Source: Trichoplusia ni (taxonomy: Eukaryota; Arthropoda; Insecta; Lepidoptera; Noctuidae). Taken from it: a stretch of 64,000 nucleotides of DNA. The stretch lies in NCBI RefSeq assembly GCF_003590095.1, contig NC_039480.1:17337328-17401327 (forward strand), written 5' to 3'. Within the stretch, counting starts at the first letter, position 1, and each line of letters opens with the position of its first letter. The notes beneath the pieces are model-generated. The model saw only the letters and a program-made list of their open reading frames with translations. It was not told the DNA's origin and made no database searches. This document shows, piece after piece, positions 1-11,393 of this stretch. The translations under genes were made by a program, and so were the position numbers.

Positions 1-166
1 TACTGGTTCAAATTGAAAAAATATCGAGGAAGGTTTAAGGCTATAAACCATCACGCTGCGACTAATAGGAGCGAAGATACAATGGAAAATGTGGAAAAAA
101 CAGGGTAGATATAAATCATAACTTATATCTTCTAACCACGGGGACGAAGTCGCGGGCAACAGCTAG
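1..166 (+). mobile_element. Helitron-like non-autonomous element, copy H1 (cut by window edge)
   Basis: This is the 3' part of a short repeat present nine times in the window. It ends with GCGGGCAACAGCTAG followed by T, matching the Helitron terminus (CTRR, insertion between A and T). The 5' part lies beyond the left edge. Complete copies begin with TCTATACTAATATATAAAGC, contain a (GTTT)n run, and end in CTAG. They resemble the Lep1-type Helitron-like repeats known from Lepidoptera; that name is recalled, not searched. Confidence 0.7.
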
Positions 167-1084
167 TATTTCTATAATAATAAGTAAAACATTAAAACAG
201 CTTGTAATAGCTAAGACCATTGACGACAGATTCCCTGAATAGCATCCACAATTATGCGGGACGCGTCCCCGCATATGCTCGCACGATCCTGCATGGATTT
301 GCACGAGCCCTGTTTATGAAATGAATAATTCTATTATGAATGCTATTGCACTAAGCTTGTGAACAAGTGCCATGGGACAAGTGAGATCAGGCTTTGATAT
401 ATAAGAACAGAGATAATTGTAGTCACACAATCTTTGACAGTTATGTCCATAAAACGGTTTAGAGTTATATGAAGTAGTTGGTATAGTGGGTAGGTAGTAT
501 AGTGCGAGAATAGATAGACACAAAATATTACTTAAAAACTGATTTGTCTTTAATAGAAATGTAATTAGAATATTTTTTTCCGTCTACAAGAACATCACTA
601 TCATTAAACACAATTAGATAAAAGTAGTCTGCGTTGAAATCAAATATCATCGAAATTGGTAGAACCCTTTGAGCGTACACGCACACACACCCACACACAA
701 AGATGAAACAAAGCCACATACTTCGCATTTATAATATTGATGAGGCAATATAAAAAAAAATTGTAAAGACGTGCCAAATGACCAATAAGTAAGTATATAA
801 GAACTGTAACGCCAAAAACGCCGAAGTCAAGAAGTAGTCAAAGCTTGCGCTCAGGATAACAGCAGAGACCACTTACTCGTAAAAAAATAAAGTACTATAA
901 TTATAAAACAATAATTGTTTATGAGTTACACAACAGCAAGCATTCAGATCTAATTAGTTTCGCTCGATTTCATTACTGATATTCTTCTATCCTACTCATC
1001 TTAATTAAAATTTGTTTTCATTTTATTGTATTATCAACTGTTGTTTAGTGATTTCAGAGTACTTGTGTGAACGAGACGGTGCAG
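167..1084. other. AT-rich non-coding stretch
   Basis: No gene is recognised. A TATATAAG box lies at 794-801, but nothing convincing follows it at the spacing of a start site. A short CA-rich run lies near 680-700. Confidence 0.4.
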
Positions 1085-1173
1085 TATATAACTTAAAGCT
1101 ACGAGTATATCTCTCATCCACAACAGCAACTATCGCAATTGAACAATCGCGTGCAAGAACCGAACGTAGCTAG
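1085..1173 (+). promoter_or_regulatory. Candidate TATA promoter and short untranslated first exon
   Basis: TATATAA at 1085-1091 is followed 31 bp later by TCATCC, an acceptable insect initiator with A at 1116. The next ~58 bases are CA-rich, contain no ATG, and end in TAG|GTGAGG, a good splice donor after 1173. TATA, initiator, short leader and donor is the layout of many insect secreted-protein genes. No coding exon could be assigned downstream, so this is inference from motif spacing only. Confidence 0.28.
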
Positions 1174-1261
1174 GTGAGGAAAAAAATGGTGATAGGCTTC
1201 TGAATTTATACTTTTAACTGGATTAATTACTACAGCACTCATACTAAAGAATTTAATTGTT

Positions 1262-1375
1262 GTGTCGCGGGGGGTTTCACAAACATTCTAGGCACATACA
1301 CAAAGTCACCCAGACATAAAACAACCAGTCGTAGATCACACAATTGCTTGTGCTACACATATTATAAGCTTTGGC
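1262..1375 (-). mobile_element. tRNA-derived SINE, partial copy (tail part)
   Basis: The segment carries the SINE tail blocks in their usual order on the minus strand: a TGTCGCGGGG...TTTCACAAACATTC block and then GTAGATCACACAATTGCTTG. These match full copies at 44.4, 48.3 and 50.2 kb. The tRNA-like head is missing or unrecognisable. Confidence 0.5.
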
Positions 1376-3143
1376 TAGGTGACTTAGTATACTACCCTGG
1401 GGCACCCTGAAAATAATTCTCACACACTTTAATCCAAACTTATCAAAGTACCAAAGCCTTATCAGGGTCACAATTATAGGTTCAACAATGCAACGCCACA
1501 ATTTCAAACATCTTTGAACTGTTATTAACCCAAGAGACGGCAATGTATGACAAATACTCATTGTTTATATGCAAACTGCATTTACTTATGCTATCTCTAT
1601 TCCCACAGCCCACTTTACAATACAATATAGCGAATAGGTATAATTAAAGATGAAATATTTTTAAAATAAGGTAAAAAATGCATTTACGTTTATGATTAAT
1701 TGACTAGACCTATTAGGATGCGCATGATGACTTGAAACGCATAGCCAAACACCGTCACCAGAATGTAAAGGACACTGGTTTAGTCAGTTGGAGCACAGTA
1801 GGTAAGTCTGACAGTAGCCGTTTCCTCTCCCGAGGGGGAGATTATAGGGGAGGTATTCGTGAAGATTCCCCAAGCTTGCCAAAAAAGCCAACACATAATG
1901 TAATTTTCAATTTAGACATAGAAATACCGGCCAGTTTTTTTTACAATACAATACATAAAAAAAAGTCGCACATGAAACGCACAGAATCGTCACTCCATTG
2001 TTTTAAGTATCCAAAAATAAAACCCGTCTTAAAATCAATTTATACAATCAGTTGCCTAAAATGACCAAACACAATAATATGTAAATAAATATATTCACAC
2101 AAATATAGTCGTCTTCTTAGCAGAAGACAAGCCAAGATCGTTTATTAAATATTTTTGAAATACTCAACCCAAATAGCGTACTGGCAATTTTCTTATTGAA
2201 TTGCCGTATCGATACCAATACAAATACTTTTTGGTACCACTCATTGTAGCTTAGTATTACATAAAACCTACATGGTGTCCATAGAAAATCCCGTAACAGT
2301 TATGGCTCAACATAGCGACACGTCCGGCGATATTAAAATGCCTGCAGCGATAGAATCATATTTATAAACATTCACATGAACGGTATTGTTAATAGAATGT
2401 CTAATGTAAACATGGATTGTATTTTGTGTTGACTTTTAGTCGGTATGTGTATAGTAAGGTTTATTATGTAATTACTATGTATATGATTGTAGTTGTCGTA
2501 ATATTTGTTTTTGGTTAGGTCGTACTATAGGTAGGTAATATTATCGACATTGTTGTGTCGTCAAATCGATTCTTTATTTTTTGTTATTGGTTTTTAGACC
2601 GGGCGAGTTTACACTGCTCAGAGCTAGTCTTAAAATTCCTCAAAATGGCTTAGAAGCGGGCTCCAAACAACAAAACACAGAAACAACAAAACAAAAATGT
2701 AATGAAGAGACTCGATCACGGGATCCGTACAAATAATCTTAAGGAAAGACAAATCGATAGGGTAACAAAACATAATTTGTCTCCCAAAAAGTTTTTGACT
2801 TCAGTGATAGAGTTTAGTTGGTATTTTGGGTAGATTTTCTTCAAAAGGTTTTTTTTTGTAAAGTTTAACCATACGCCATCCAACCGAAATATTTGATTTA
2901 TAACTACGACTAGTAATTAAAGAGCCTGTCAATATCCAATCAGCTTTAGTAAATCCATACGAGAACGGACAGATGTTGTCATAAGATTATAAATATCGAG
3001 GATGTTATCAAAGTCCGGAGTGTGAGAAGAAAATTCAAACTAATATCAGTCTAAAAATAGTTTAAGTATAACACATAATATTATAGTTATACTTATTAAA
3101 ACAATTGCTTTCTCATGACTGTTAATACCCTGTATATTTATTG
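1376..3143. other. Non-coding stretch
   Basis: The longest open frame here (1732-2064, plus) has a lysine/serine-rich translation with no family resemblance, no flanking splice logic and no start context. I see nothing else that I can name. Confidence 0.35.
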
Positions 3144-3394
3144 CTAGCTGTTGCCCGCGACTTCGTCCCCGTGGGTAGAAGATATAAGTTATGATTTATA
3201 CCTGCCCTGTTTTTTTACATTTTCCATTGTACCTATCTTCGCTCCTATTAGTCGCAGCCTGATGGTTTATTAGTGGTCTATTCAACAAAAAATAATTTTT
3301 CAATTTGGACCAGTTGTTCCTGAGATTAGCGCGTTCAAACAAACAAACAAACAAACAGACAAACTCTTCAGCTTTATATATTAGTAAGTATAGA
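3144..3394 (-). mobile_element. Helitron-like element, copy H2
   Basis: Nearly full length. The terminal CTAG lies at 3144-3147, with the conserved GTTGCCCGCGACTTCGTCC block next to it. The segment then has the TCGCTCCTATTAGTCGCAGC block, the (AAAC)n run and TCTTCAGCTTTATATATTAG. The base after CTAG on the element strand is C rather than the usual T. Confidence 0.7.
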
Positions 3395-3436
3395 GTATAG
3401 AAGTATAGATAGATAATACTGTGCTACAGTATATTA

Positions 3437-3551
3437 CACTGTCTGTTGCGCGCGACTTCGTTAAAATTAAACTATCAAAAAGCGCAATATTTAAGCCAAA
3501 CTTCAAATCCTTAGTCCATTTCCGTTCGCGTTTATAATATTAATATAAGTA
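3437..3551 (-). mobile_element. Second Helitron-like subfamily, degenerate copy
   Basis: The left end has CTGTTGCGCGCGACTTCG, like the CTAG-end block of the main family. The right end has TCGCGTTTATAATATTAATA, the complement of the ACTAATATTATAAA-type 5' end. It is shorter and more diverged than the main family. Confidence 0.45.
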
Positions 3552-5229
3552 TGATAAGTAGTCTAGTACTCATCATACTAGCTTAGCTTAGTTTGAAACT
3601 AGATGGCGCTATGTAAACCTTGTGGGAATATGATACTATTTATACGATTGGTTAGCTAACACATAAATCAGTCGAAAATAAATGATTTACGGCCTTTCAG
3701 TAAACTTGGGATAAACTAATGGAAAACTTTGTACAAGCACATAATCTTAAAATCTTAAAATATTACGTCCACTAGCAATAAAAAAAAAATGTTAGAATTT
3801 CCTAAGAGTTAGCATATACATGTGTATATTAATTGATCATAACTAATACAGATTAGCTATGAATATATTAACACTTTTAATTATTAATTTTAATAATGTA
3901 AAACTTGTTTAGTTACAAGTATTTACTGGTCTAGATTATATACGGAAGTTGTTCTGAATTTTTAAATTAAGATTATTATAAATAGCATCAAGTATTAGTT
4001 AACATGGGATGTAACGGTTGTGATATAATAAGGTTTTGATTAATATATGGAAAGAGGTTTAGTACATATAAACATGTTTTTAATAGGTATCTGTCATTTC
4101 TCGGAAATTCATGTGTGCCTTAGGAAAATTATTTAGGATTGGTGACGCAATCTCTTTATCTCATACGTACTCAGTGTGTGCCTTGAGTATTTTTTTAAAG
4201 TGCCTAAAAATAGCATATTTAAAAATATTGTTTTTTGTTATAAGTGAATTTTTGTCATAACCAGGTAAGTTACTCTACGCCATGTATTACTTTACCGTGG
4301 TGGTAGACCATCTCTCTCTATATACAACAAAGGAAAAATTATAATATAGAAAATTAAATTAAACTTGTCATTTAAAATAAAATAGGTTCATGAAACCGAA
4401 AATGGTACGTAAGTATTTCAAGTTGCTAAAATAACAACAAACACTCTTGATGCACTACCAAGATAATTCACGCAGGAAAATTCCGACAAAATTTGACATA
4501 AGCCATTATTAGATAACCATTATAACATCAACAAACTCACACAAGCTTTCATCAAACTACTCAAGGCTAGCTTTCAACAAAATTACACAAACTGACATAA
4601 CGATGCAACACATGTCATTTTCCAATTACCATTTGTCCACCTATCAATTAAAAACAAGAAAAAGCGTGAAGGACAACCGATGCCATTTAAATTTCTAGCC
4701 TATTACAAGCCTATTACAACTGACGTTACAAAACAACAATACCAACATTTTAAAAGCCCTTAAGACAATTACCGGGAAAAATTGATTGACCATAGTTTTG
4801 AGTAACTTTATGATATTTTATTATTAAATTTTCGTTTGGAAATTTAGGGTCAATATTTTTCACAAAGTTACTGTCGACTACCGGATTCCCCTATGTAAGT
4901 GAATTTTTCGCATCTAATAATAGGTGATAAATGAAAAACGGATTAGAATTGTAAGGAACAGCTTCTCGTAAAGATTACAATCGTGTGGCAGCTTCGGTCA
5001 ATGTCTGATGTGTATTTTCAGATTTTTTTATGAAATGTTTGTGTAACTAACTAATTTCTTGTTCATCTAGAAAAGAAATCTCTTTTATTTTAATTTTTTA
5101 TATTCTTGTCATATATAATACTTTACTAGCCTATTTTTAAAAGGGATTTGAATTCAAAAACATTTGGATACGTACACAAGGCATTTAAAACAAAACCGAT
5201 GTTCTAAAACTCAGCTAAAGCACTAAAAT
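3552..5229. other. AT-rich non-coding stretch
   Basis: No gene is seen. At 4296-4310, CGTGGTGGTAGACCA matches one of the two hairpins at 46.4 kb, so a shared diverged repeat is likely. Confidence 0.35.
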
Positions 5230-5254
5230 ACTCGAAGTTATATCCTAAGAAATG

Positions 5255-5350
5255 TTTTGGTCCTGAGTGCCGGTAATGGCTGCGTGTAAAAGGAATTTGT
5301 ATGACAAAGGACCCGTCTCCAAGGCACGTAGCCCCTCGATAGCTTTGCTC
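5255..5350 (-). repeat. GC-richer block, possible LINE-derived fragment
   Basis: A ~95-bp block of raised GC is open in two minus-strand frames, with words such as PWRRVLCHTNSFYTQPLPAL in one of them. It has no acceptor or donor at its edges. I take it as a dispersed repeat fragment rather than an exon; I cannot name the family. Confidence 0.25.
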
Positions 5351-5574
5351 TTTGTTTTGTCACACAGGCTATATTTTCACATGGAAATTATTTATTTACG
5401 ACCGTAAGGTTTCTCAGTAACGTTGACATGACAAACGAATGTTGATTGTCATTCTAGGCTGTTGTTCTGTGTTTAATTATAAGAATAACTTGTTTTATGC
5501 TTGGGTATTATGTTGTTAGGAATATTTATTTGATCATTAATACCGACATTAGTTTGACGGCGAATGCTGACGCA

Positions 5575-5850
5575 TCGTAAAAGTTTCAGGGCAAATTCAC
5601 CTGACTGCCGACAAGGGGTCTTAAATTCATACAGTTGAGTGATCGACTTTTCGACTTCCGCGTCTCGGAGGGCACGTAAAAATGTTGATTCTACGACCGA
5701 TCGCTCTCCAGTCGTGTCAGATCGTCTATCTGGCTATTAGAGGTTGGTAACAGAGAGTGCACCTGAATTACCTAGCTCATAATACGTCCCGCACAACTAG
5801 CCGGTGCGTAGCGAGACTAGCAGTTGTGGCTGAAACTCAGTCTAGACATT
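5575..5850 (+). mobile_element. Non-LTR retrotransposon 3'-region fragment
   Basis: The segment contains, in order, CGTCTCGGAGGGCACGT, CCAGTCGTGTCAGATCGTC, AGAGAGTGCACCTGA, ATAATACGTCCCGCAC and a closing GTGGCTGAAACTCAGTCTAG. This succession of blocks is familiar from the 3' part of a common lepidopteran LINE. There is no open frame. The assignment is by recall only. Confidence 0.45.
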
Positions 5851-6299
5851 AATATTGTTATGATTTTATTAATGATGTGTATTACCTGACTTTAGTATAT
5901 CCAATTTCAGTGTCACTTTTGTATAGTTCTTTGACGTGTAAAATTTAATTTCTTCACACTTAAGAATTTGGTAAAAATTTAAGGAAAATACTACTAAAGA
6001 AACTATGTTAAAATGTATTTATGTCATATTTTGGTGACATAATTAATTAACATAATCGGAAATATTACACAATGCGGAATAATTTGAGATCTAAGTAGGA
6101 AAAATTAAGTTATATAAGCGTAGGTGTTAAAAATGTGTTTACGTTGTAATATTATAATTTATATGGTAATGTGTTTCTATTTAAGTTTATTACTTTCCTT
6201 TCCTAGTGGGAGTAGAAAGATTAATTAAGCAATAATTACTTTGAACTCGTGAGATTCTTTGATTTATTAGTTTTTTTCGAAAGGTTTATTTTTAATTGA

Positions 6300-6375
6300 T
6301 TGGTGTTCAATATAAATGTTTACGCGTTTGTTTGGAGGCCTATGTCCAGCAGTGGGCTGATGATGATCAGAATTT
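6300..6375 (+). mobile_element. LINE 3' end (GGAGGCCTATGTCCAGCAG type)
   Basis: The block GGAGGCCTATGTCCAGCAGT followed by GGGCTGATGATGATCA is a hallmark 3' end of a lepidopteran LINE, in which the last codons of the reverse transcriptase ORF run into a GAT-repeat tail. Related ends lie at 28.6, 39.1 and (reversed) 45.8 kb. Confidence 0.55.
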
Positions 6376-6889
6376 AAAGAAATCCAGACAAGGCTAGTCA
6401 CATTGGCGATACTGAGGATAAAAAATGCTCATCACTTCTTCTACTACTATTCAACCATCAATTCTATGACCTCTGCTTAACTCCGATTATTTCCCATTTT
6501 TTCTTTCATATTAAATGGTATGTAAACATAATATAAAACAATTTCCTCTATATCTGACGACTGTAATTCAAGAGATTTCAGCCAAGTAAAGTCAAATAAG
6601 TTTTTTTTACACTATGTCGTGTAGTATACTTAAAAAAAGCATCTATTTTTTTAGGTTTCTAATGCTTCAGGTATTTATTAACATTTAATACCAATATGGC
6701 TTAAGTCAAGCAGATTACAAAATCGATTGGTATTCGACACCTCTTTTCACGTAATTCTTTAATTGTATTAGACGTTAAGGCCAACCCATAATACGTGTAC
6801 ATAATTATATATATCTTTACAAGCTGTCCCAGCTATCGTAGGTTTGAAATAAAAATAGTAGTTATAGGCAATGAAAAAAAAAATGAAAA

Positions 6890-6960
6890 ATAGATGTCCT
6901 ATTCTCAGAATTTGCACGATTTTCTCATGAGAATCGGTCGAGCCGTTTCGCAATATAATT
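6890..6960. repeat. Dispersed repeat fragment, pairs with 8385-8475
   Basis: The core CATGAGAATCGGTCGAGCC, then GTTTCG, recurs at ~8439-8462 with two substitutions. Nothing in it looks coding. Confidence 0.4.
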
Positions 6961-7171
6961 TCATATACCGTTACACGAGATTTTCATATAATAGAAAGAT
7001 ACATAATGCATACATACTTACACAGCTACATAGAATCCCCTGCTTTTTTACCACGGATGGGTAGAAGGAGGCTTTTAGAGTCTGGGGTAAATACCACTTT
7101 TACCGGTATGAGTAACTTGGTCCCAGGCTTACGGCACAACATAACGGATAACGAACTCGTAATGTTATTAT

Positions 7172-7250
7172 AATAAAGCTTAACTGGCGCAGTGACGGGT
7201 TAGCTTTCTGCAAGTTTGAAGGTAACGGGTTCGATTTCCAGGTACGCGTA
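7172..7250 (+). mobile_element. tRNA-like SINE head
   Basis: An A-box-like TGGCGCAGTGACGGGT is followed ~35 bp later by a B-box-like GGGTTCGATTTCC. The flanks do not close into an acceptor stem. This suggests a tRNA-derived SINE head rather than a functional tRNA. Confidence 0.4.
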
Positions 7251-8384
7251 TTTTGTATTCTTGTGAACTAAGAACTAGGTCGGAATTTCATATTCTGGTC
7301 ATGAGTTTGTAAATACGAAAATTGAATTTTTAGTAGCTGTCATCTGTTTCTTTATTTATAAAGTTCATACAACTTGCGTGTTTGTAGCGATAACTTAATA
7401 CTGAGACAAATGATTATCAAAAGGTTTTTATCAATTGATATTCAAGTAATCTATTTAATTAAAAACAAAATGATCACACATCAAAAAATCTGACTTAAAT
7501 TCGTTCTATTCGAGAACAGAAAAACTTAAAGAAAAACTAATTGCGCCTTAATTAACATTATCACACAGACTCATTACAGAGTTCACCGAATCCCAGCGCT
7601 GGGCAATAACCGTTATCTGAAGTCAACGACCAAGTGCAGAGATTGAGGTTACACGTCCGATTCGGGTGCATATAACCTACTACCGCTTACGATTCACAAC
7701 AAACCATCAGGAGGCTTACAGAGTGTGGAAATTGAGGAAGCGAGACAATGTCTCTGTCCCACAGATGTTTTAAGAGATGATAGCAGCTCTTTAGGGAGTT
7801 AGTAGCTATATAATTATGTAATTTACAGCAATTATTCAACTTCAGTGATCTTTATTCCAATTCCATAAGATCGTTTTTTGTTTATTGTTAAATTGGGACC
7901 CCGGTTTTTCTCGATTTGGGATTTAAATAGCCTTTATGTTTCGCTTATAAATGGAACATACAGCATGAAAAGAGATGTTTTAATTAATGTTTTTCCGAGA
8001 TTCAAACAAATAAATGATCTGCCAAACTCTTTAACCCCAGAATATTAGTATTAGCAAAAATATTTTTTACAACTACAGACCTGTCTGTATCCACGTAGAC
8101 TGGCGAATTGATTGTCAGTGCATTCACAACGTCCCATTGTCTTTGCTCAAACGTTCATCATCCTTGTATTCTTTATTAGGTTGTATTTTCTAAAGGTGAT
8201 CTAATTATAATTATCTTTGGCGATTAACTTTTTACACAATGACCTCAGACGACCTTTTTACTGCGAATAATATACAAATATCGCTAAAATTTAGGCCTAT
8301 TTTGAGTTTTATGTCCTCTTACTGACTTATAGGTGACAAGCTATCCCAGAAAACGTTGTTTTGCCATACGAATAAGATCTAGGA

Positions 8385-8475
8385 GAAAAAGAGGGTATGA
8401 GAAGTAAACGTTGTCCGATTCCCACAAACAAAATTACATGAGAATCGATCGACCCGTTTCGGAGGAGTTTATAAA
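8385..8475. repeat. Dispersed repeat fragment, pairs with 6890-6960
   Basis: It shares the ATGAGAATCG(A/G)TCGA(C/G)CC, then GTTTCG core with 6915-6938 and continues into GGAGGAGTTT, a phrase common in lepidopteran repeats. Confidence 0.4.
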
Positions 8476-8865
8476 AAAAAATATAGAAAAGAATATTCTT
8501 TCAGTGGAATGTTATAAATCGATGTTATCTTCTACTTCGTCTTCTTAATCACTTAACGCCAATTATAACCTCTACCTCTGAAGAAGTTAAGTTTTATTCA
8601 AATAATGAATGGCTGAAGATTATCATTGGCGAAAATTTTATTACAAGAGAACGATTTAAAATAAGCTAAATACTGGTCCGTAATTCGAGATGAGGGCTCC
8701 GCTCTCAACTGGATCGCTTACACATCGATACAAATTACTTAATTAAGTGTAATACCACTTATCGGCTATCCCGACCGGGCACTGGATTTAAACTAGTTTG
8801 ACTTAATGACGAGATCAACAATTTTACCAGCAATATTGTTCAGGGCCCCGATTCTGCTATTTTAC

Positions 8866-9603
8866 AATAACCTACTTCTGAACGCGGCAAAAACAAAATG
8901 CCTTAAATTCACACTCCAAAAGGCTCGGTCTCAGTCGGATTTAAATGTAATGCTAGATGGCAACAAACTCGATTTTATTAAAGAAACGGTCTTTCTTGGA
9001 ATAACATTGGACGATAAGTTACAGTGGGGTGCTCACATCTCAGCACTGTCTCGTAGACTAAGTTCGGCTGCTTTTGCGGTCCGAAGAATAAGACAGCTTA
9101 CTGATGTTCCCACTGCTAAGTTAGTTTATCACGCCTATTTCCACAGTATTATGTCATACGGAATTTTACTGTGGGGAGCAGCTGCCGATGTTGAATCCGT
9201 TTTCATATTACAGAAACGTGCGGTTAGAGCAGTCTACTGCATGGGTCCGCGCGAGTCATTAAGAGAAACTTTTAAAGAAATTAATATTTTAACGCTGCCG
9301 TCGGTTTATATTATGGAGAATCTCATGTTCGTTCGGAAAAACTTGCATACTTTTAGTGTAAATAGTGATTTCCATAACATAAATACGAGAAATAAAAATA
9401 AACTAGTAGTTCCAAGATTTAGGTTATCCAAAACAAACGCCAAATCTTTCCTAGGGAATTCTATTCGATTTTATAATAAATTGCCAGATACTATAACCAG
9501 TTTACCATTAAACAAGTTTAAAAATACCGTTAAATCTATGCTGGTAAAGAAAGCGTACTATAAAATTAGTGATTATATAAATGATAAACGCGCGTGGACT
9601 TAG
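8866..9603 (+). pseudogene. Reverse transcriptase C-terminal fragment of the LINE
   Basis: About 245 residues read without interruption from NNLLLNAAKTKCLKF through FLGITLDDKLQWGAHI, RLSSAAFAVRRIRQL and YHAYFHSIMSYGILLWGA, then QKRAVRAVYCMGPRESLRE, to the stop. This is the distal RT palm/thumb and C-terminal segment of a jockey/CR1-type polymerase. The YxDD active site and everything upstream are missing, so the product is not functional. The open frame can be extended to an ATG at 8806, but those extra ~20 residues do not resemble RT and probably come from flanking DNA. The uninterrupted frame suggests a fairly recent insertion. Confidence 0.8.
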
Positions 9604-10171
9604 TATTATCTCTGTACATGTGGTCTCCCTGGCGGTCTACTAGATCATTATCTTATTTTCCTTGTTATCTACTATTAGTTTAGCCACAGCTCTATTCATA
9701 GAAGCTATGACATGCCTTGACATTCCTGTTAAGGATTTGATTAGGACTACATATTTAGATTATGTAAAATTATCATTAAATTATTATTGTTTTCCTTTTT
9801 TTTTTTTTTTTGTGAAATGTGCTTTGTATATGTATCAACAGTGTAAACCTCAGCAAAACTTACTTCATTGTAACGTTATTTTATTTTTCTTCTCTGGAGG
9901 TCAGTTTTTTATAGAAAATCATTAACATTTTGCTATTTGATACTTGTTTTGCTAATTTACGCTGTTCTTGCAGACATTCATTTTAATGTAAAATGCTACT
10001 GTAAAATTTTATTTTGAAAAGAGTAACTTATGGAGTTTCTTGCCGGTTCTTCTCCATAAGAATGACACTTTGGAACCGTGCAACTAGAGTCAGTAATATA
10101 ACGTTTTAAAAGTGCCTGAGATACGGCCTATTTGAAATAAAAACTTTTTGATTTTGATTTTGATTTTGATT
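8866..10171 (+). mobile_element. 5'-truncated jockey/CR1-like LINE with microsatellite tail
   Basis: The element starts inside the reverse transcriptase coding region and runs through the stop at 9603, a ~550-bp 3' UTR, and a (TTTTGAT)n tail at ~10149-10171. The end of the UTR (CAACTAGAGTCAGTAAT...GTGCCTGAGATACGGCC) recurs at 26.9 and 47.8 kb and, reversed, at 43.9 kb. Truncation at the 5' end and a short tandem tail are typical of target-primed LINE insertions. The clade (CR1 or jockey) is not resolved from this fragment. Confidence 0.8.
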
Positions 10172-11283
10172 GAATGAATGAATGGCAATCGGATTAAATT
10201 TGAAATTATTCCTATTCTCTTAAGCATAATGCCAACACAATAATTAAAAATTAATTGTATTGACCTTGAGTATACCGTCCCATACTGAATTTACAATTAT
10301 TGTGTAGAAAGATACTTAAGGGGTATGAAAATTGTCATTTTGGGCCAAATATCATTCATTCATCGGCCGTTGTAAATAGCAGAATTGGGGCCCTGGTAAA
10401 GCGTGAGGTTATTGCCCGTTTAACCATTTACATAATCAACGAAATTATGCAATTGAAATTAATTGTTGGAGTAAATAACTAGATTAATAGAGTTGGAATA
10501 ATGAAAGTTGTGTTTGTTGTTTTAGCTGTCTTGAATTTGGTTTTTAAGAATTGACGTTCGAAGTGCATATTTTTTAGTCAGTCACTCCGCCCACTACAAA
10601 TTGAAAATGATTTACCGGAAACGTAAGATCGGGATAAAGTCTAACCTATGCGATAATACAGTTGCTTAATATAATAACTGTGTACCAAATTGCGTCCAAG
10701 TCCATTCAGTGATTTTGCGTGAAAGAGTAACAAACATCCATCCACACTTACGATCTTTCGTGTTTATAATATTAGTAGGATTTGTCATTACTATTTTCTT
10801 AAGTTTGTACAAATTAATTAATATTGACTGACTGAAATTATTCATTATTCTACTAAAAAATATTCTTTACTAATATAAAATATGCAAAGCCTTTCTTCAA
10901 TACGTAAAATTTTAAATGTTCGCAGTTAAGTAGCTATGCTTCATTACTTAAACTAAGTTTCATTACTTAAACTGTAATAAATATGTAACTTAGAATAAAG
11001 TTATGTTTTAAACGTAACGGTCTCTCTGCTTGCAACAAAAATGCGACTGTCCTAGGTCTGACCTGAGTCTAGACTTCCCAGACGTGCTATCCCGAACTAA
11101 TCAAGGTTGCCAATCTAGAAAAGGCTTACTCTTACCAAAATACCTTCGCAATATTCTTAAATACAAAGCTAAATTTCAAAATTGAACTATATTTTATACC
11201 TGTAGTCAAATAAAAAAAACCTAAAAAATACTCACGACTAAAGTAAAGCATCAATTTGAAAAAAATATAAAACGAATTCTTAC
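10172..11283. other. AT-rich non-coding stretch
   Basis: Only a Helitron-like end fragment (10681-10781) is recognisable. Confidence 0.4.
10681..10781 (-). mobile_element. Helitron-like 5'-end fragment (second subfamily)
   Basis: It ends in TTTCGTGTTTATAATATTAG followed by TAGGA. Reversed, this is the TCCTACTAATATTATAAA-type start seen in many lepidopteran Helitron-like elements. The 3' CTAG end is absent. Confidence 0.45.
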
Positions 11284-11393
11284 CTTATAAAAAAACACCC
11301 AAATTCTTGTTTAGAAAAATAATATCCCAAATACACAATAATAAATCACTAATCACATCACAAACACGCACACATTTTTTTACCGATTCAACT
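11284..11393 (-). promoter_or_regulatory. Candidate initiator and untranslated first exon (P1)
   Basis: On the minus strand, TTCAGTTG (initiator-like TCAGT, A at 11393) follows a CpG-rich segment with GCGCGCGTGCGCAC. About 110 bases later comes ATAAG|GTAAGAATTC, a near-consensus splice donor (GT at 11283-11282). The GT- and T-rich leader between is typical of insect 5' UTRs. No TATA box is evident. It resembles the arrangement at 40.2 kb on the same strand, so the two may be alternative promoters of one gene reading leftwards. This is inferred from motifs. Confidence 0.35.

Larger units (their letters stand above)
5851..8865. other. Non-coding stretch with small repeat pieces
   Basis: Apart from the pieces listed separately (6300-6375, 6890-6960, 7172-7250, 8385-8475) this is AT-rich sequence without a recognisable gene. 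Confidence 0.35.
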
